From NCBI GenBank assembly GCA_022606425.2, contig JAHDVF020001503.1:372001-436000 (forward strand): a stretch of DNA of 64,000 bases, written 5' to 3'. Source of the DNA: Lepidostoma basale. Lineage: Eukaryota > Arthropoda > Insecta > Trichoptera > Lepidostomatidae. The notes beneath the pieces were generated by a model. That model was not told where the DNA came from. It saw only the letters and a program-made list of their open reading frames with translations, and made no database searches. Made by a program: the position numbers and the translations under genes. Position 1 is the first letter of the stretch. The number at the start of each line of letters is the position of its first letter. Positions 40,370 through 51,011 of the stretch are shown piece after piece.

Positions 40370-41270
40370 GAGAAGCGTGCCAGGATGGAAGAGTGTGGCG
40401 GTCCATCATCTCTTCCTATTGTTTTAGAAGCGAAAACAGTCATGACATTTTGAATGAATGTGAAGGCTTGGGAAGCGTGTCAGGATGGAAAAGTGCAGCG
40501 GTCCATCGTGTATGCCTATTGTGTTAGACGCTAGGAAAGTGCATGATACGCTGTATGAATGTGAAGACTGCAGAAGTGTGCAGGATGGAAGAGTTTGGCG
40601 GTCCATCGTCTCTGCCAATTGTGTTAGAAGCGACAGTGCACGACACGCTGTATGAATGTGAAGGCTAGAGAAGCATGTCAGGATGGAAGAGTGTGGCGGT
40701 CCATCGTCTCTGCCTATTGTGTTAGAAGCGACAGTGCATGACACGCTGTATGAATGTGAGGGCTAGAGAAGCGTGTCAGGATGGAAGAGTGTGGCGATCC
40801 ACCGTCTATGCCTATTGTGTTAGAAGCGACAGTGCATGACACGCTGTATGAATGTGAAGGCTAGAGAAGCGTGTCAGGATGGAAGAGTGTGGAGGTCTAT
40901 CATCTTTGCCTATTGTGCTAGAAGCGATAGTGCATGTGATACGCTGTATGAATGTGAAGGCTAGAGAAGAGTGTCAGGATGGAAGAGTGTGGCGGTCCAT
41001 CGTCTCTTCCTAATTGTGTTAGAAGCGACAGTGCATGACACGCTGTATGAATGTGAAGGCTAGAGAAGAGTGTCAGGATGAAAGAGTGTGGCGGTCTATC
41101 ATCTTTGCCTATTGTGCTAGAAGCGACAGTGCACGATACACTGTATGAATGTGGAGGATGGAATAGTGTGGCGGTCCACCGTCTCTGCCTATTGTGTTAG
41201 AAGCGACAGTGCACGACACGCTGTATGAATGTGAAGGATGGAATAGTGTGGCGGTCCATCGTCTCTTCGT
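40370..41270 (+). repeat. Sat1 satellite array, about 9 monomers
   Basis: 98-bp monomers; the last two units have an internal deletion joining GAATGTGAAGGATGGAATAG. The - strand Sat1 fragment immediately to the left makes a head-to-head junction. Confidence 0.92.
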
Positions 41271-41755
41271 AAAACATCACTGTGAGATGGTAAGCAAGTT
41301 TGCTGTGTTATATACACGATGATTAGTTCTATAATTCAACTATTAATTCACAACGATATAATTATAAATACTTATGTTTTTTCACTATTTTTACACTTGG
41401 GTTAACGGGGTTTTTACGCGATTTTCATGTGGTAACCATGTCATGTTTTGAGACCAACGATAACTGACTCTATAACTTTTTATCTGCTCTGTGCGGAGGG
41501 CTGGGTGCAGCGATGTACCTGCGTTTCGGTCCGGGCTAGGATCACGACTATTTTAGTCTGGTTGGGATCATTGCTCTGCTTCAGAGATGCTGTCCCGCCG
41601 CACAATTGCACGAAGCTAAATGCGTTTGTCTAACGTGACATAATCGAACACTAGCTCTCAACAATAGTTGGGTCAAAGCACCGTTTAAGGTTCAGCTTAT
41701 ACTAAAATCCACATTAGAGGCATTAATTTCATTATTTCAGTGTACAAAATAAAAT
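41271..41755. other. Spacer with a dispersed repeat
   Basis: About 41670-41757 (GTCAAAGCACC, AAAATCCACATTA, TTTCAGTGTACAAAATAAAA) has an inverted diverged copy at about 48540-48640. A short 61-codon frame at 41448 has no support. Confidence 0.5.
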
Positions 41756-43045
41756 AAAATTTTAATAGAAAGAGTAAGAAAATTGACGAGTGACAAAGTT
41801 TGGGATGTGCAAGGTGCCTTTATGAATGGCAGAGGATGTATGGATCAAATTTTTGGACTTCGTACATTGACAGAGAAGTTTCTGGCCAAAAATCGCAAAC
41901 TTTTCTGTGCGTTTGTCGACTGACAAAAAGCATAAGATTACGTTAATAGAGAAAAGTTGTGGAAAATATTGTCTGAATATGGAATAAGTACAAAACTGAT
42001 CACGGCCATTAAGTCGCTATACACGGAGAGCACTGCTAGTGTCAGAGTAAATGGAGATCTTACAGCCTGGTTTGATATCAATAAAGGTGTCGAACAAGGT
42101 TGCGTAATGTCCCCGTGGTTATTTAATCTGTATATGGACAATTGTATGAGAGAGCTGAAAGGGTTGGATGTAGGTGCCAAAATGAGCGGAGTGTCAGTAA
42201 GCTGTCTTTTGTATGCGGATGACGCTGTCCTACTTGCTGACAACGAGCATGAACTACAAGTCCTGGTGAATTGTATGTATGAGGTATGCATGCGAAATGA
42301 TCTGATGATGAATGTTAATAAGTCCAAGGTAATGATTTTTGAAAAGGAAGAAGCCACGACAGTCTGCAACATTAGCGTGAATGGTGAAAACTTGGAGCAA
42401 GTAGTTGAGTATGTGTATTTAGGTAGTATGTTTACAAGATATGGGAGAGTGGAGAGGGATATTGAAAGAAGGGTTGGGGCAGGCAACAAAGTGAATGGTG
42501 CACTTAAAGTTGTCATCGCAAACAAAAAACCTATCCAAAAAAGCTAGAATGGCAGTGCACAATGGTGTTCTTCTACCGACCCTTATGTATGGAAGCGAAG
42601 CATGGAACTGGCAAAGGAAGGATGAAAGTAGAATAAATGCAGTAGAAATGAGATCTCTTAGACGAATGTGTGGATATTCTGTGTATGATAGAGTGTCGAA
42701 TGAAAATATAATAAGTGAATGCGGTGCGAATGATGGTGTCATGAACAAAATAATGAAAGGATCATTAAGATGGTTTGGACATATGGAAAGAATGAATGAA
42801 GAAAGAATGGTAAAAAAATTATATGTTAATGATGTAAATGGTACCAGAAATAGAGGAAGACCAAGGAAAACGTGGCACGATCAAATAAATCAAATATTGA
42901 ATGTCGGCCATGTGAGGAGTCAGAGAAATCGACGCGCGTGCATGACACGATGTATGAAATATGTCAGGAAAGAAAGGTGTGGCAGTCCATTCTTTCTGCC
43001 TACCCCTTCGGGGAGACGGCGTGATGGTTAGTTAGTTAGTTAAAT
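41756..43045 (+). mobile_element. LINE-A1: longest copy, with RT domain
   Basis: It spans RT motifs from VWDVQGAFMNGRGCMDQIFG and KLFCAFVD (frame broken at about 41925), through REKLWKILSEYGISTKLITA, VRVNGDLTAWFDINKGVEQG, CVMSPWLFNLYMD and the catalytic LLYADDAVLLADN. The 196-codon frame 41957-42547 is followed by a frameshift near 42535 and a 178-codon frame with the C-terminal blocks. About 20 bases are deleted near 42957. The end has hairpin CCCC-TTCG-GGG and tail GATGGTTAGTTAGTTAG. Endonuclease and the first RT motifs are missing. This is the best reference for the family here. Confidence 0.93.
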
Positions 43046-43059
43046 AAAAGTGCAATATT

Positions 43060-43175
43060 CAGTTTCCAATTTGCATCTTCGTCTCTATTGAGATACAATT
43101 AAATCATGAATTAATCACCCACCATGGGTGAAATCCAGTGTTCGTATACAAGTATAAGTATACATTTACAAAAAC
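43060..43175. mobile_element. FB1 terminus fragment
   Basis: CATCTTCGTCTCTATTGAGA, TCATGAATTAATCACCCACC and GTATACAAGTATAAGTATAC match the FB1 core end plus outer arm. Confidence 0.75.
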
Positions 43176-43384
43176 ATATCTGTATATACTACTTATTCGC
43201 TGTTTGTTACCCTAAAATAAATAAATAAACAAATAAATCATGCCATGCCAATTTGACAAATTTATTTCCTACATAGGTATTTGAACATATATACCGCGTA
43301 GGGGTATAGATAAAACGGAGCAAATTAACGCATGGAAAAGGTTAAAAAAACGATTATGTTTATTGGACGTTTAATAAAATGTAA
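43176..43384. other. AT-rich spacer
   Basis: AAATAAATAAATAAACAAAT simple sequence and a GTAGGGGTATAG stretch. No gene is seen. Confidence 0.5.
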
Positions 43385-43865
43385 TCACTCTTCTGCAATG
43401 ATAACTGAAACTTGAAACTCCGCCAGAGAATGATCAAATGCTATGTGTGGTCTGTTTTATTGTACGGGTGTGAAACTTGGACCCTGAAAGTTAACTCAAT
43501 GAACAGACTGGAAGCATTTGAAATGTGGCTCCGAATGCTCAGAGTTTCCTGGACAGACATGGTTACTAATACCTAAGTCCTGAGGCGAGCTAGAGTTTAC
43601 AGGGAATTGTTATCAACTATCAAGGTTCGAAAGATCTCATATCTGGGTCATATACTGCGTGGGGAAAAGTACCACCTTCTGGAGGGAAAAATTGAGGGAC
43701 GCCGAGGGCCCGGAAGGAGACAGATGTCCTGGCTGCGAAACGTGAGGGAGTGGACCGGCATCCGAAGTGTGGAGGAGCTGTTCCGAGCGGCGCAGGACAG
43801 GGACAGGTTCGCCGAGGTGATCGCCAACGTTGGGGGGACCCGACAGGGCACTTGAAGTAGAAGAA
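43385..43865 (+). mobile_element. RTE-like LINE C-terminal fragment
   Basis: It encodes MIKCYVWSVLLYGCETWTLK, NRLEAFEMWLRMLRVSWTDM, a stop-broken VLRRA, STIKVRKISYLGHILRGEKY and GRRGPGRRQMSWLRNVREW, then SVEELFRAAQDRDRFAEVIA. The tail is GAAGTAGAAGAAG. It is a canonical RTE-like C-terminus, distinct from LINE-A. Confidence 0.83.
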
Positions 43866-44029
43866 GATGTCTATTGGACATTTTTAGCTCTCTGTTTGCG
43901 CGATACACGGCAAGAAAAAGATACGCCTCTTGCATTTTTTGCATTGGCCCAATCGGATAACGTTCAAAGTGTTATAATATGGCCGACTCGGGGTGCTAAC
44001 CTGCTATCTCCATTTCGGTCAATTAATTT
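43866..44029. other. Spacer
   Basis: Nothing is recognised. Confidence 0.4.
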
Positions 44030-44226
44030 TTAAGGCATCTATTGAGAACAGGTAAAATAATATATTGTATATAGTATACTACCAGAAACGCATGAGAGAT
44101 GGTTCAACACTAGGAAGACAGGATACTCTCCAGAATTAAGAGTATTTACCTTCTGAACGTACTTTCACTAATATGAAAGACGTCGATCTCCGAGAAGACC
44201 GCGCTCAGCAGATTAATTGCTCTTCC
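44030..44226 (-). mobile_element. LINE-F fragment
   Basis: TAAGGCATCTATTGAGAACA through AAAGACGTCGATCTCCGAGA and AGATTAATTGCTCTTCC: the LINE-F 3' region without its AAATC tail. Confidence 0.75.
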
Positions 44227-44483
44227 AGCATAGTAGCATATATACATCATTAAAAATTTTGTCAGACGTGGTGGTCGTAAGAAGGGTGGAATGGGGAATG
44301 TTGTTAATATAAAGCGATCGCTTGACCCAATGACAGGTCATAAGTCCTCTAAACGTCTCAACCACCATATTCTGTTTCCAAAAACAATTTACGTCTTCGT
44401 CTCTATTGAGATACGATTAATCCTTAAAAATGATTAACCCGCAATGGGTAAAATTCAGTATTTGTCTACAAGTATTTGTATAC
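44227..44483. mobile_element. FB1 core end with outer arm
   Basis: TTGTCAGACGTGGTGGTCGT, GCGATCGCTTGACCC, GACAGGTCATAAGTCCT and CGTCTCTATTGAGATACGAT run continuously into AACCCGCAATGGGTAAAATT and TCTACAAGTATTTGTATAC. This shows that core and outer arm belong to one element. Confidence 0.8.
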
Positions 44484-44935
44484 CGATCAACCTGAAACGA
44501 AAAGTCTATGAAGCCTGCGTTCTGCTAGTTGGTACTTATGGTCTTGAAACTGTTACATTGTCCAAACAAAGTGCCGAGAAACTACGAGTGACCCAAAGAG
44601 CCATGTTAGGAATAAGCCTAAGAGACAGAGTCAGAAACGATACGGTGAGAGAAAAAACAAAGGTCACTGACATCATCCACCTGGCGGCGACTCTAAAATG
44701 GCAATGGGCAGGTCACGTAGTCAGAAGCTCGAATGAAAAGTGGACAAGAAGACTGCTGACTTGGAGACCGTGGACGGCGAAGAGAAGTGCAGGGCGACTG
44801 CAACTACGGTGGAAGGATGATCTGAACAGACACGTCGGAATAACCTGGATGCAGTCTGCACAGGATAGAGTGACATGGAAGCAAATGGAGGAGGCCTTTG
44901 TACAGGAGTGGAGAGGAATAGGCTGAGGCAGAAGT
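44484..44935 (+). mobile_element. LINE-D 3' copy, open C-terminal frame
   Basis: An open frame to 44926 reads IPINLKRKVYEACVLLVGTY, GLETVTLSKQSAEKLRVTQR, AMLGISLRDRVRNDTVREKT, TLKWQWAGHVVRSSNEKWTR, LQLRWKDDLNRHVGITWMQS and VTWKQMEEAFVQEWRGIG. This is the RTE-like C-terminus. The copy lies between two FB1 pieces. Confidence 0.87.
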
Positions 44936-44964
44936 ATACATACAAAAACAAAAAGTAATTTCTA

Positions 44965-45763
44965 CAACAACATTTTGAATGTATACAAATTCTTGTAGAC
45001 AAATACTGGATTTCACCCATTGCGGATAAATTATTTTTATTTAACTAACTAACTAACTAACTAACCATCACGCCGTCTCCCCGAAGGGGTAGGCAGAAAG
45101 AATGGACTGCCACACCTTTCTTTCCTGACATACTTCTCTCGCTTCCTCAACATTCATACATCGTGTCATGCACGCGCGTCGATTTCTCTGACTCCTCACA
45201 TGGCCGACATTCAATATTTGATTTGTTTGATCGTGCCACGTTTTTTCCTTGGTCTTCCTCTATTTATATTTATTTTTATTTTACAAGGATTAATTGTATC
45301 TCAATAGAGACGAAGATGCAAGTTGTTTTCTGGGAACAGAAGGTGGTGGCCGAGGCGCTTACAGGACTTATGACCTGTCATTGGTTGGGTTGAGCAGGCA
45401 AAAAATTGGAGAGACATCTCCAGGCGAAATCTAGTACTGTATGATTTGCATAGACTTTCACAGTACATTAATAAAGGTTTTCTGCTTAATGCTTTCTAAT
45501 CTTAATATAGATGATGCTAGTGTAGAGTGAACATAAAAATGTGAAAATAGGTGTAGAAACCTACCATATATACAAGTTCCAAAAAGTTTGTCAGACGTGG
45601 TGGTCATAACGGCGGAATGGGGAATGTTGTTAAACGTGAAGCGATCGCTCAACCCAACCAATGACAGGTCATAAGTCCTGTAAGCGCCTCGGCCACCACC
45701 TTCTGTTCCCAGAAAACAACTTGCATCTTCGTCTCTATTGAGATACAATTAATCCTTGTAAAA
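44965..45763. mobile_element. FB1 foldback element upstream of the P450, split by LINE-A1
   Basis: The outer arm starts at ACATTTTGAATGTATAC (44970). After a nested LINE-A, the core (45283-45763) has about 115-bp terminal inverted repeats. The left repeat starts ACAAGGATTAATTGTATCTC and reaches GTCATTGGTTGGGTTGAGC at about 45395. The right repeat runs from GCTCAACCCAACCAATGAC (about 45647) to GAGATACAATTAATCCTTGT. The unique centre is about 240 bp and no protein is encoded. The right end is about 140 bp upstream of the CYP6 start codon. Confidence 0.87.
45041..45277 (-). mobile_element. LINE-A1 short insertion in FB1
   Basis: It has a CTAACTAACTAACTAACTAA tail, hairpin CCCC-TTCG-GGG and the coding end back to about GRPRKTWHDQ. 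Target sequence ATTTTTATTT occurs on both sides (about 45032 and 45270). Confidence 0.83.
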
Positions 45764-45904
45764 AAAAGTAATTTTGTAAAAAAAATTAAGTTAGGAGTTT
45801 AGCGCTCTTAGCCGGCGATATGCGATAACCTCTAGATATCATAAAGTTATTTCTGTTTGGGAACATAATATTTGGACGGCGGCAGTCTACCAAATTCTGT
45901 CGCC

Positions 45905-46754
45905 ATGGACCTACTCTGGGTTCTCGCGGCGATACTCGCCCTTCTGCTCTTCTTCCTATACCGCCGGAACTATAGCTACTGGGACAGGAAGGGAGTCAAG
46001 GGCCCCACGCCCATGCCTCTGGTGGGCAACATCGGAAACACCATCCTCGGCAGGACGACATTAGGAGAAGAATTTGCCAAGATTTATTTTGAAACCAGGT
46101 CCCAGCCATTCACCGGTGTCTACATGACCTACAGGAAAACTTTGGTTGTCAACAATTTGGACCTAATCAGATCGATCCTCGTCAAAGACTTCTCCCATTT
46201 CACCGACCACGGACGGAAATTCAACGACTCGAACGACCCCCTGGTAGCCCACTTGTTCAACACCACGGGAGAGAAGTGGAAGAACCTGAGGAACAAGCTG
46301 ACCCCGACCTTCACGTCCAGTAAGATCAAGTACATGTTCGAGACCGTGGCGCAGTGCGGCGCCGAGATGAGCAAGTTCTTGGACAAGACCGAAGGGGGGG
46401 TTCTCGACCTCAAGGAGTTGTTGGCTAAGTTCAACACCGACGTGATCGGCTCTTGCGCTTTCGGCATAGAGTGCAACAGCTTCACCGACCCGGATGCCGA
46501 GTTTAGGAAGATGGGGAAGAAGATCACCCAACTCTCTGTCATCGGGAGCTTCATTCGACTTTTCGCATTCTTCGTCCCGTCCCTGGTCTCGCACCTGGGT
46601 ATTAGTTTGCTCGGCAAGGACATCAACTCCTTCTTCACCAGCACCGTCGAGAACACCATCCGCTACAGGGAGCAGAACAATGTCGTGAGGAATGACTTCA
46701 TGCAGCTCTTGATACGACTTAAGAACGACGAACACGTCGCGGACGATCTCTCAG
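45905..46754 (+). CDS. CYP6-like cytochrome P450, exon 1 (residues 1-283)
   Basis: This is a microsomal monooxygenase of the insect CYP3 clan. Such enzymes use NADPH-P450 reductase electrons to insert oxygen into lipophilic substrates, often plant compounds or insecticides; the substrate here is unknown. The N-terminus MDLLWVLAAILALLLFFLYR is a membrane anchor, followed by a basic linker and the GPTPMPLVGN hinge (33-42). The helix C motif WKNLR is at 125-129 and LFNTTGEKW is just upstream. I chose ATG 45905 because CGCCATGG is a strong context and the anchor follows at once; the frame also opens 11 codons earlier at a TTG. The exon ends TCA G|GTAAGT, phase 1. Four exons total 510 residues, normal for CYP6. 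No clear TATA box is seen. An FB1 element ends about 140 bp upstream. Confidence 0.95.
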
Positions 46755-47017
46755 GTAAGTCTTCGGAGCCACTTTCAAGCCCGATCCATTCACACTAGTA
46801 TTGCAACTCAGAACAGGGTTAAATCCTTGAACTAGCTTACTGGCTACACTTGCTGTGTGAAAGCAATTCTGGGAGAAGACTGAAGAATGCTGACAGATGA
46901 TAAGTGTTCGGGACAGATTGCTCCCCCCGTACTATTAATATTTATTTAGGCCCATGACTGCTGCTCGTCTCCAGATGTAGTGATGGTGAAAGCGGAGAAT
47001 ACGGCGTGGTGATACTT
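46755..47017. other. CYP6 intron 1, proximal part
   Basis: Unique sequence after the GTAAGT donor. No repeat family or RNA motif is seen. Confidence 0.6.
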
Positions 47018-47613
47018 GTAACTAACTAACTAACCATCACGCCGTCTCCCCGAAGGGGTAGGCAGAAAGAATGGACTGCAACACTTTTTTTCCTGACATA
47101 TTTCTCAATTCGCTTCCTCAACATTTATACATCGTGTCATGCACGCGCGTCGATTTCTCTGACTCCTCACATGGCCGACTTTCAATATTTGATTTATTTG
47201 ATCGTGCCACGTTTTCCTCTATTTCTGGTTCCATTTACATCATTAACATATAATTTTTTTACCATTCTTTCTTCATTCATTCTTTTCATATGTCCAAACC
47301 ATCTTAATGATCCTTTCATTGTTTTGTTCATGACACCATCATTCGCAACGCATTCACTTTTTATATTTTCATTCGACACTCTATCATACACAGAGTATCC
47401 ACACATTCGTCTAAGAGATCTCATTTCTACAGCATTTATTCTACTTTCACCCTTCTTTTGGCAGTTCCATGCTTCGCTTCCATACATAAGGGTCGGTAGA
47501 AGAACACCATTGTGCACTGCCATTCTAGCTTTTTTGGATAGGTTTTTGTTTGCGATGACAACTTTAAGTGCACCATTCACTCTGTTGCCTGCCCCAACCC
47601 TTCTTTCAATATC
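47018..47613 (-). mobile_element. LINE-A1 copy in CYP6 intron 1
   Basis: The tail is CTAACTAACTAACC and the hairpin is CCCC-TTCG-GGG. A 128-codon - strand frame (47194-47580) reads MNGALKVVIANKNLSKKARM, AVHNGVLLPTLMYGSEAWNC, SLRRMCGYSVYDRVSNENIK and SLRWFGHMKRMNEERMVKKL. It is antisense to the P450. Confidence 0.88.
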
Positions 47614-48159
47614 CCAGCGTTTTATGTATTGTGGTGTTTGTCTTTCTAGACAGTAGACGCGACTTTAGGTGCTTATTGAGGCCAAAGTAACATCTGTTTG
47701 CTGCGAATATCCTTTTCCGATCTCTTCACTGACATAATTTATTTGGTAAACTTAGGAGCCTAGTGTGAAGTACGTAAACTGTTCCACGGTCTCAAATTTG
47801 AAGTTATTTATGTTGACGTCAGTGGACGGACTGTAGGCAGCATTGTGACAGGAGGGTCGAAGCATCAGTATTTGACCGCCCCCCAGTAAATGACCGTTGG
47901 TTAATAAAACAAAATATAATAAGAATTGCTCTATGTGTCCAGTCAAAAACTTTGATCCCAAGAAACTATGACAAAAGAGGTAGGCAGAGACAACTGTTGG
48001 TAAGAAACAAAGCTATCAGTTTTGAACTGTGCCTTGTCAAACGGTAAAAGTGCGTCTTCCCGTTGTTGTTTTGAGATTGTAAGTATAAGGAAAAGTGTGG
48101 TAAGTGTTTTTTTAATGTTATTTCTTATGCAATTCTTTGAATATTTACATACTTTTATA
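47614..48159 (-). other. Intron 1 spacer with an RTE-like scrap
   Basis: At about 47755-47890 the - strand reads VNINNFKFETVEQFTYF, like the sheet region before YLGS in RTE-like LINEs. The rest is unassigned. Confidence 0.45.
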
Positions 48160-48345
48160 TTTTTTTAATTGTATCTCAATAGAGACGAAGATGCAAACTG
48201 GAAACTGAATATGGTTGATCAAGGTGTTTACAGGACTTATGACCTGTCATTGGTTGGGTTAAGCGCACGCTTTATGTAATTACAACATTCCCCATTCCAC
48301 CTATTTCTTTATGACCATGTAAGACAAATTTTGGAGGTTGTATAT
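48160..48345. mobile_element. FB1 arm fragment
   Basis: AATTGTATCTCAATAGAGAC, GGTGTTTACAGGACTTATGA and CTGTCATTGGTTGGGTTAAG match the FB1 core arm, then ACATTCCCCATTCCACC. It is nearly identical to 57.45-57.63 kb. Confidence 0.8.
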
Positions 48346-48812
48346 ATGTTACTTTTATAGGTTAAGGTGTTTCATAATGTGACAATGTAACAAAATCTAC
48401 GTATTGTATCCATATAACCTGAAGTGGTCATTTACTGGTGATTGTGCTATTTTTTTTAGAGAAATATTAATTTTAATAGGAATACTCATATTTCAGTTAG
48501 ATAATTTAGAGAAGTCAATGTGTTTTTTATTGTTTTATTTTATTTTGTAGACTGAAATATTGAAATAAATGCCTTTAATGTGGATTTCAGTACAAGCTAA
48601 ACCTTAAGCGGTCATTCATTGGTGCTTTGACCCTAAATGAAATTAATTTAAATATGCTTATATCTTATCAATATTCACCAAACGTCATAAACTAGTCCTC
48701 ACAATTTCTCAGCTACAAGATTTACGAATGCATAATCATGCATATTAATACATAATAATAGAATTCTTTCGTGTTACCTGTCATTCTTTTTTAATCAATT
48801 AATGTATTTCAG
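48346..48812. other. Intron 1 spacer with an inverted copy of the 41.7-kb repeat
   Basis: About 48540-48640 (TTTTGTAGACTGAAATATTG, TAATGTGGATTTCAGTACAA, GCTTTGACCC) is an inverted diverged copy of about 41670-41757. 48801-48812 is a LINE-A target duplication. Confidence 0.55.
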
Positions 48813-49345
48813 CTATAAGAAATCTATCCAAAGAAGCTGGCATGGCAGTGCACAATGGTGTTCTTGTGCCGACCCTTATGTATGGAAGCGAAGCATGGAA
48901 CTGCCAAAAGAAGGATGAAACCAGAATAAATGCAGTAGAAATGAGATCTCTTAGACGAATGTGCGGATACTCTGTGTATGATAGTGTCGAATGAAAATAT
49001 AAGAAGTGAATGCGGTGCGAATGATGGTGTCATGAACAAAATAATGAAAGGATTTGGACATATGGAAAGAATGATTGAAGTAAGAATGGTAAAAAAAATA
49101 TATGTTTATGATGTAAATGGAACCAGAAATAGAATTGGAAGACCGAGGAAAACGTGGCACGATAAAATAAATCAAATATTGAATGTCGGCCATGAGAGGA
49201 GTCAGAGAAATCGACGCGCGTGCATGACACGATGTATGAATGTTAAGGAAGCGAGAAAAATATGTCAGGAAAGAAAAGTGTGGCGGTCCATCCTTCTGCC
49301 TACCCCTTCGGGGAGACGCCGTGATGGTTAGTTAGTTAGTTAGTT
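48813..49345 (+). mobile_element. LINE-A1 insertion with 12-bp target duplication
   Basis: AATGTATTTCAG is at 48801-48812 and 49346-49357. The copy starts CTATAAGAAATCTATCC and encodes the MAVHNGVLVPTLMYGSEAW to RRMCGYSVYDS blocks. An indel and a deletion of SLRW follow, then GRPRKTWHDKINQILNVGHE. The hairpin is CCCC-TTCG-GGG and the TTAG tail has four units. Confidence 0.9.
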
Positions 49346-49369
49346 AATGTATTTCAGTATGTATCCAAA

Positions 49370-50160
49370 TCTGTAGGTTTGAATATGATCCTGGCAAAGA
49401 CCAAGGTGGTGGGCACGGAAAGGCTTGAAATCAACGTGGACGGCAACAGAATTGAGAATCTCCAAGAATATACACACCTGGCACACAATATTCGATTAGG
49501 CCGAGATAACCAAGCTAAAAAGAAGAATTGGACTAAGCTGGACTGGACTAAATCAACTGAGATGCGAAGTCTCCGTACGCCAGGAGGAAATCGAACAGGT
49601 GGACCTATTCAGATATCTCGGAAGCGAAGTAACCAGCTCTAATGACCTCCCCAGAGAAGTAAGGTCACAGGTGGATAGGGCTGCAGCAGTTGCAGGCTGC
49701 CTGAAAGATGTCATATGGAGAAACAGGGACATGAGGACTGACAGCAAGGTACGCATCTATAAGACCTGTGTGCGACCAATCCTCACATATGGCATTGAAT
49801 CGAGGGCAGACACTGTCAAGACAAAGAGCATGCTCAGGACAACCGAGATGAAAACGCTCCGCGCTATAGCTGGCAAGACCCTACGTGATCGAGTTAGGAA
49901 TACAGCAATCCGAGAAATCTGCGAGGTCGAAGATGTGGTCAGATGGGGACGTCAAAGACGGCGATACTGGCATCAACACGTAGAAAGGATGAGCTCAAAT
50001 AGAATACCACACATAGCTCTCCATGGAACGCCAAACGGACAACGCCGACCAGGAAGACCCCCGAAACGGTGGAGAGAAAGCTGGAGTTCAGCATCTCAAG
50101 AGGACCCGCCTGAAATAACAGACTCCTGAGTCTACAAAAAGGGAAGAAGAAGAAGAAGGA
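49370..50160 (+). mobile_element. LINE-E copy, open C-terminal frame
   Basis: A 176-codon frame (49599-50129) reads RYLGSEVTSSNDLPREVRSQ, VDRAAAVAGCLKDVIWRNRD, VRIYKTCVRPILTYGIESRA, MKTLRAIAGKTLRDRVRNTA and EVEDVVRWGRQRRRYWHQHV, ending DPPEITDS. The tail is GGGAAGAAGAAGAAGG. Upstream, LAKTKVVGTERLEINVDGNR belongs to the same ORF in another frame. It is RTE-like. Confidence 0.87.
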
Positions 50161-50626
50161 CTAAGCTGGACAGCTTTCGGAAACCTGGGCTACATTCTTA
50201 AAAACCGTAAAATACCGATCAACCTGAAACGAAAAGTCTATGAAGCCTGCGTTACGCCAGTTGGTACTTATGGTCTTAAAACTGTTACATTGTCCAAAAA
50301 AAGTGCCGAGAAACTACGAGTGACCCAAAGAGCCGTGTTAGGAATAAGCCTAAGAGACAGAGTCAGAAACGATACGGTGAGAGAAAAAACAAAGGTCACT
50401 GACATCATCCACCGGATGGCGACTCTAAAATGGCAATGGGCAGGTCACATAGCTAGAAGATCAGATGAAAAGTGGACAAGAAGACTGCTGACTTGGAGAC
50501 CGTGGAAGGATCATCTGAACAGACACGTCGGAATAACCTGGATGCAGTCTGCACAGAACAGAGTGACATGGAAGCAAATGGAGCAGGCCTTTGTCCAGGA
50601 GTGGACGGGAATAGGCTGAGGAAGAA
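50161..50626 (+). mobile_element. LINE-D 3' copy
   Basis: It encodes IPINLKRKVYEACVTPVGTY, AEKLRVTQRAVLGISLRDRV and MATLKWQWAGHIARRSDEKW, then VGITWMQSAQNRVTWKQMEQ with a 30-base deletion relative to 44.8 kb. The end is ATAGGCTGAGGAAGAAGATG. Confidence 0.85.
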
Positions 50627-50639
50627 GATGTTGTATACA

Positions 50640-50697
50640 TGCGTCAAAGAGATCTCATCTTTACTGCATGTATTCTGCTCTCATCCTTCTTCTGTTC
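50640..50697 (-). mobile_element. LINE-A scrap
   Basis: Antisense to the KKDESRINAVEMRSL codons only. It lies 57 bp before the P450 exon 2 acceptor. Confidence 0.55.
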
Positions 50698-50754
50698 CTT
50701 AGTTCACTTTTATATATATGGGATGGTAGTACAACTCCAGGTAATTGATTGCAG

Positions 50755-51009
50755 GCAAAGGCGAGGCGCCCGCGGACGACGGGAATCGCCTGACGACGCT
50801 GCAGATCGCCGCGCAGGTGTTCGTGTTCTTCATCGCGGGCTTCGAGACCTCCTCCACCACGGCGAGCTTCGCGCTGTACGAGCTGGCGCTAAACCCGGAG
50901 CTGCAGGACAGGCTGAGGGCTGAGATCGGCGACGTGCTGGACAGGCACGGTGGCAAGGTCACGTACGAGGCGCTCGGGGAGATGACCTACCTCACCATGG
51001 TCATCGAAG
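50755..51009 (+). CDS. CYP6-like cytochrome P450, exon 2 (residues 284-369)
   Basis: It joins exon 1 in phase 1 (acceptor ATTGCAG|GC). It holds helix I with the oxygen-activation motif AGFETS (311-316) in VFVFFIAGFETSSTTASFAL, and the following helices J/J' (LNPELQDRLRAEIGDVLDR). It ends GAA G|GTAAC, phase 1. Intron 1 is 4.0 kb and contains LINE-A, -D, -E and FB1 insertions. The donor of intron 2 lies next to a TTAGG-type sequence and an R1-like insertion. Confidence 0.95.
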
Positions 51010-51011
51010 GT

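Noticed and set aside
41448..41633. 61-codon frame MRPTITDSITFYLLCAEGWV
   Set aside because: It is too short, with no homology and no signals. The surrounding sequence is spacer.
46129..46735. Two - strand frames of 176 and 190 codons inside P450 exon 1
   Set aside because: They are antisense shadows of exon 1, which has all the P450 motifs and consistent splice phases.
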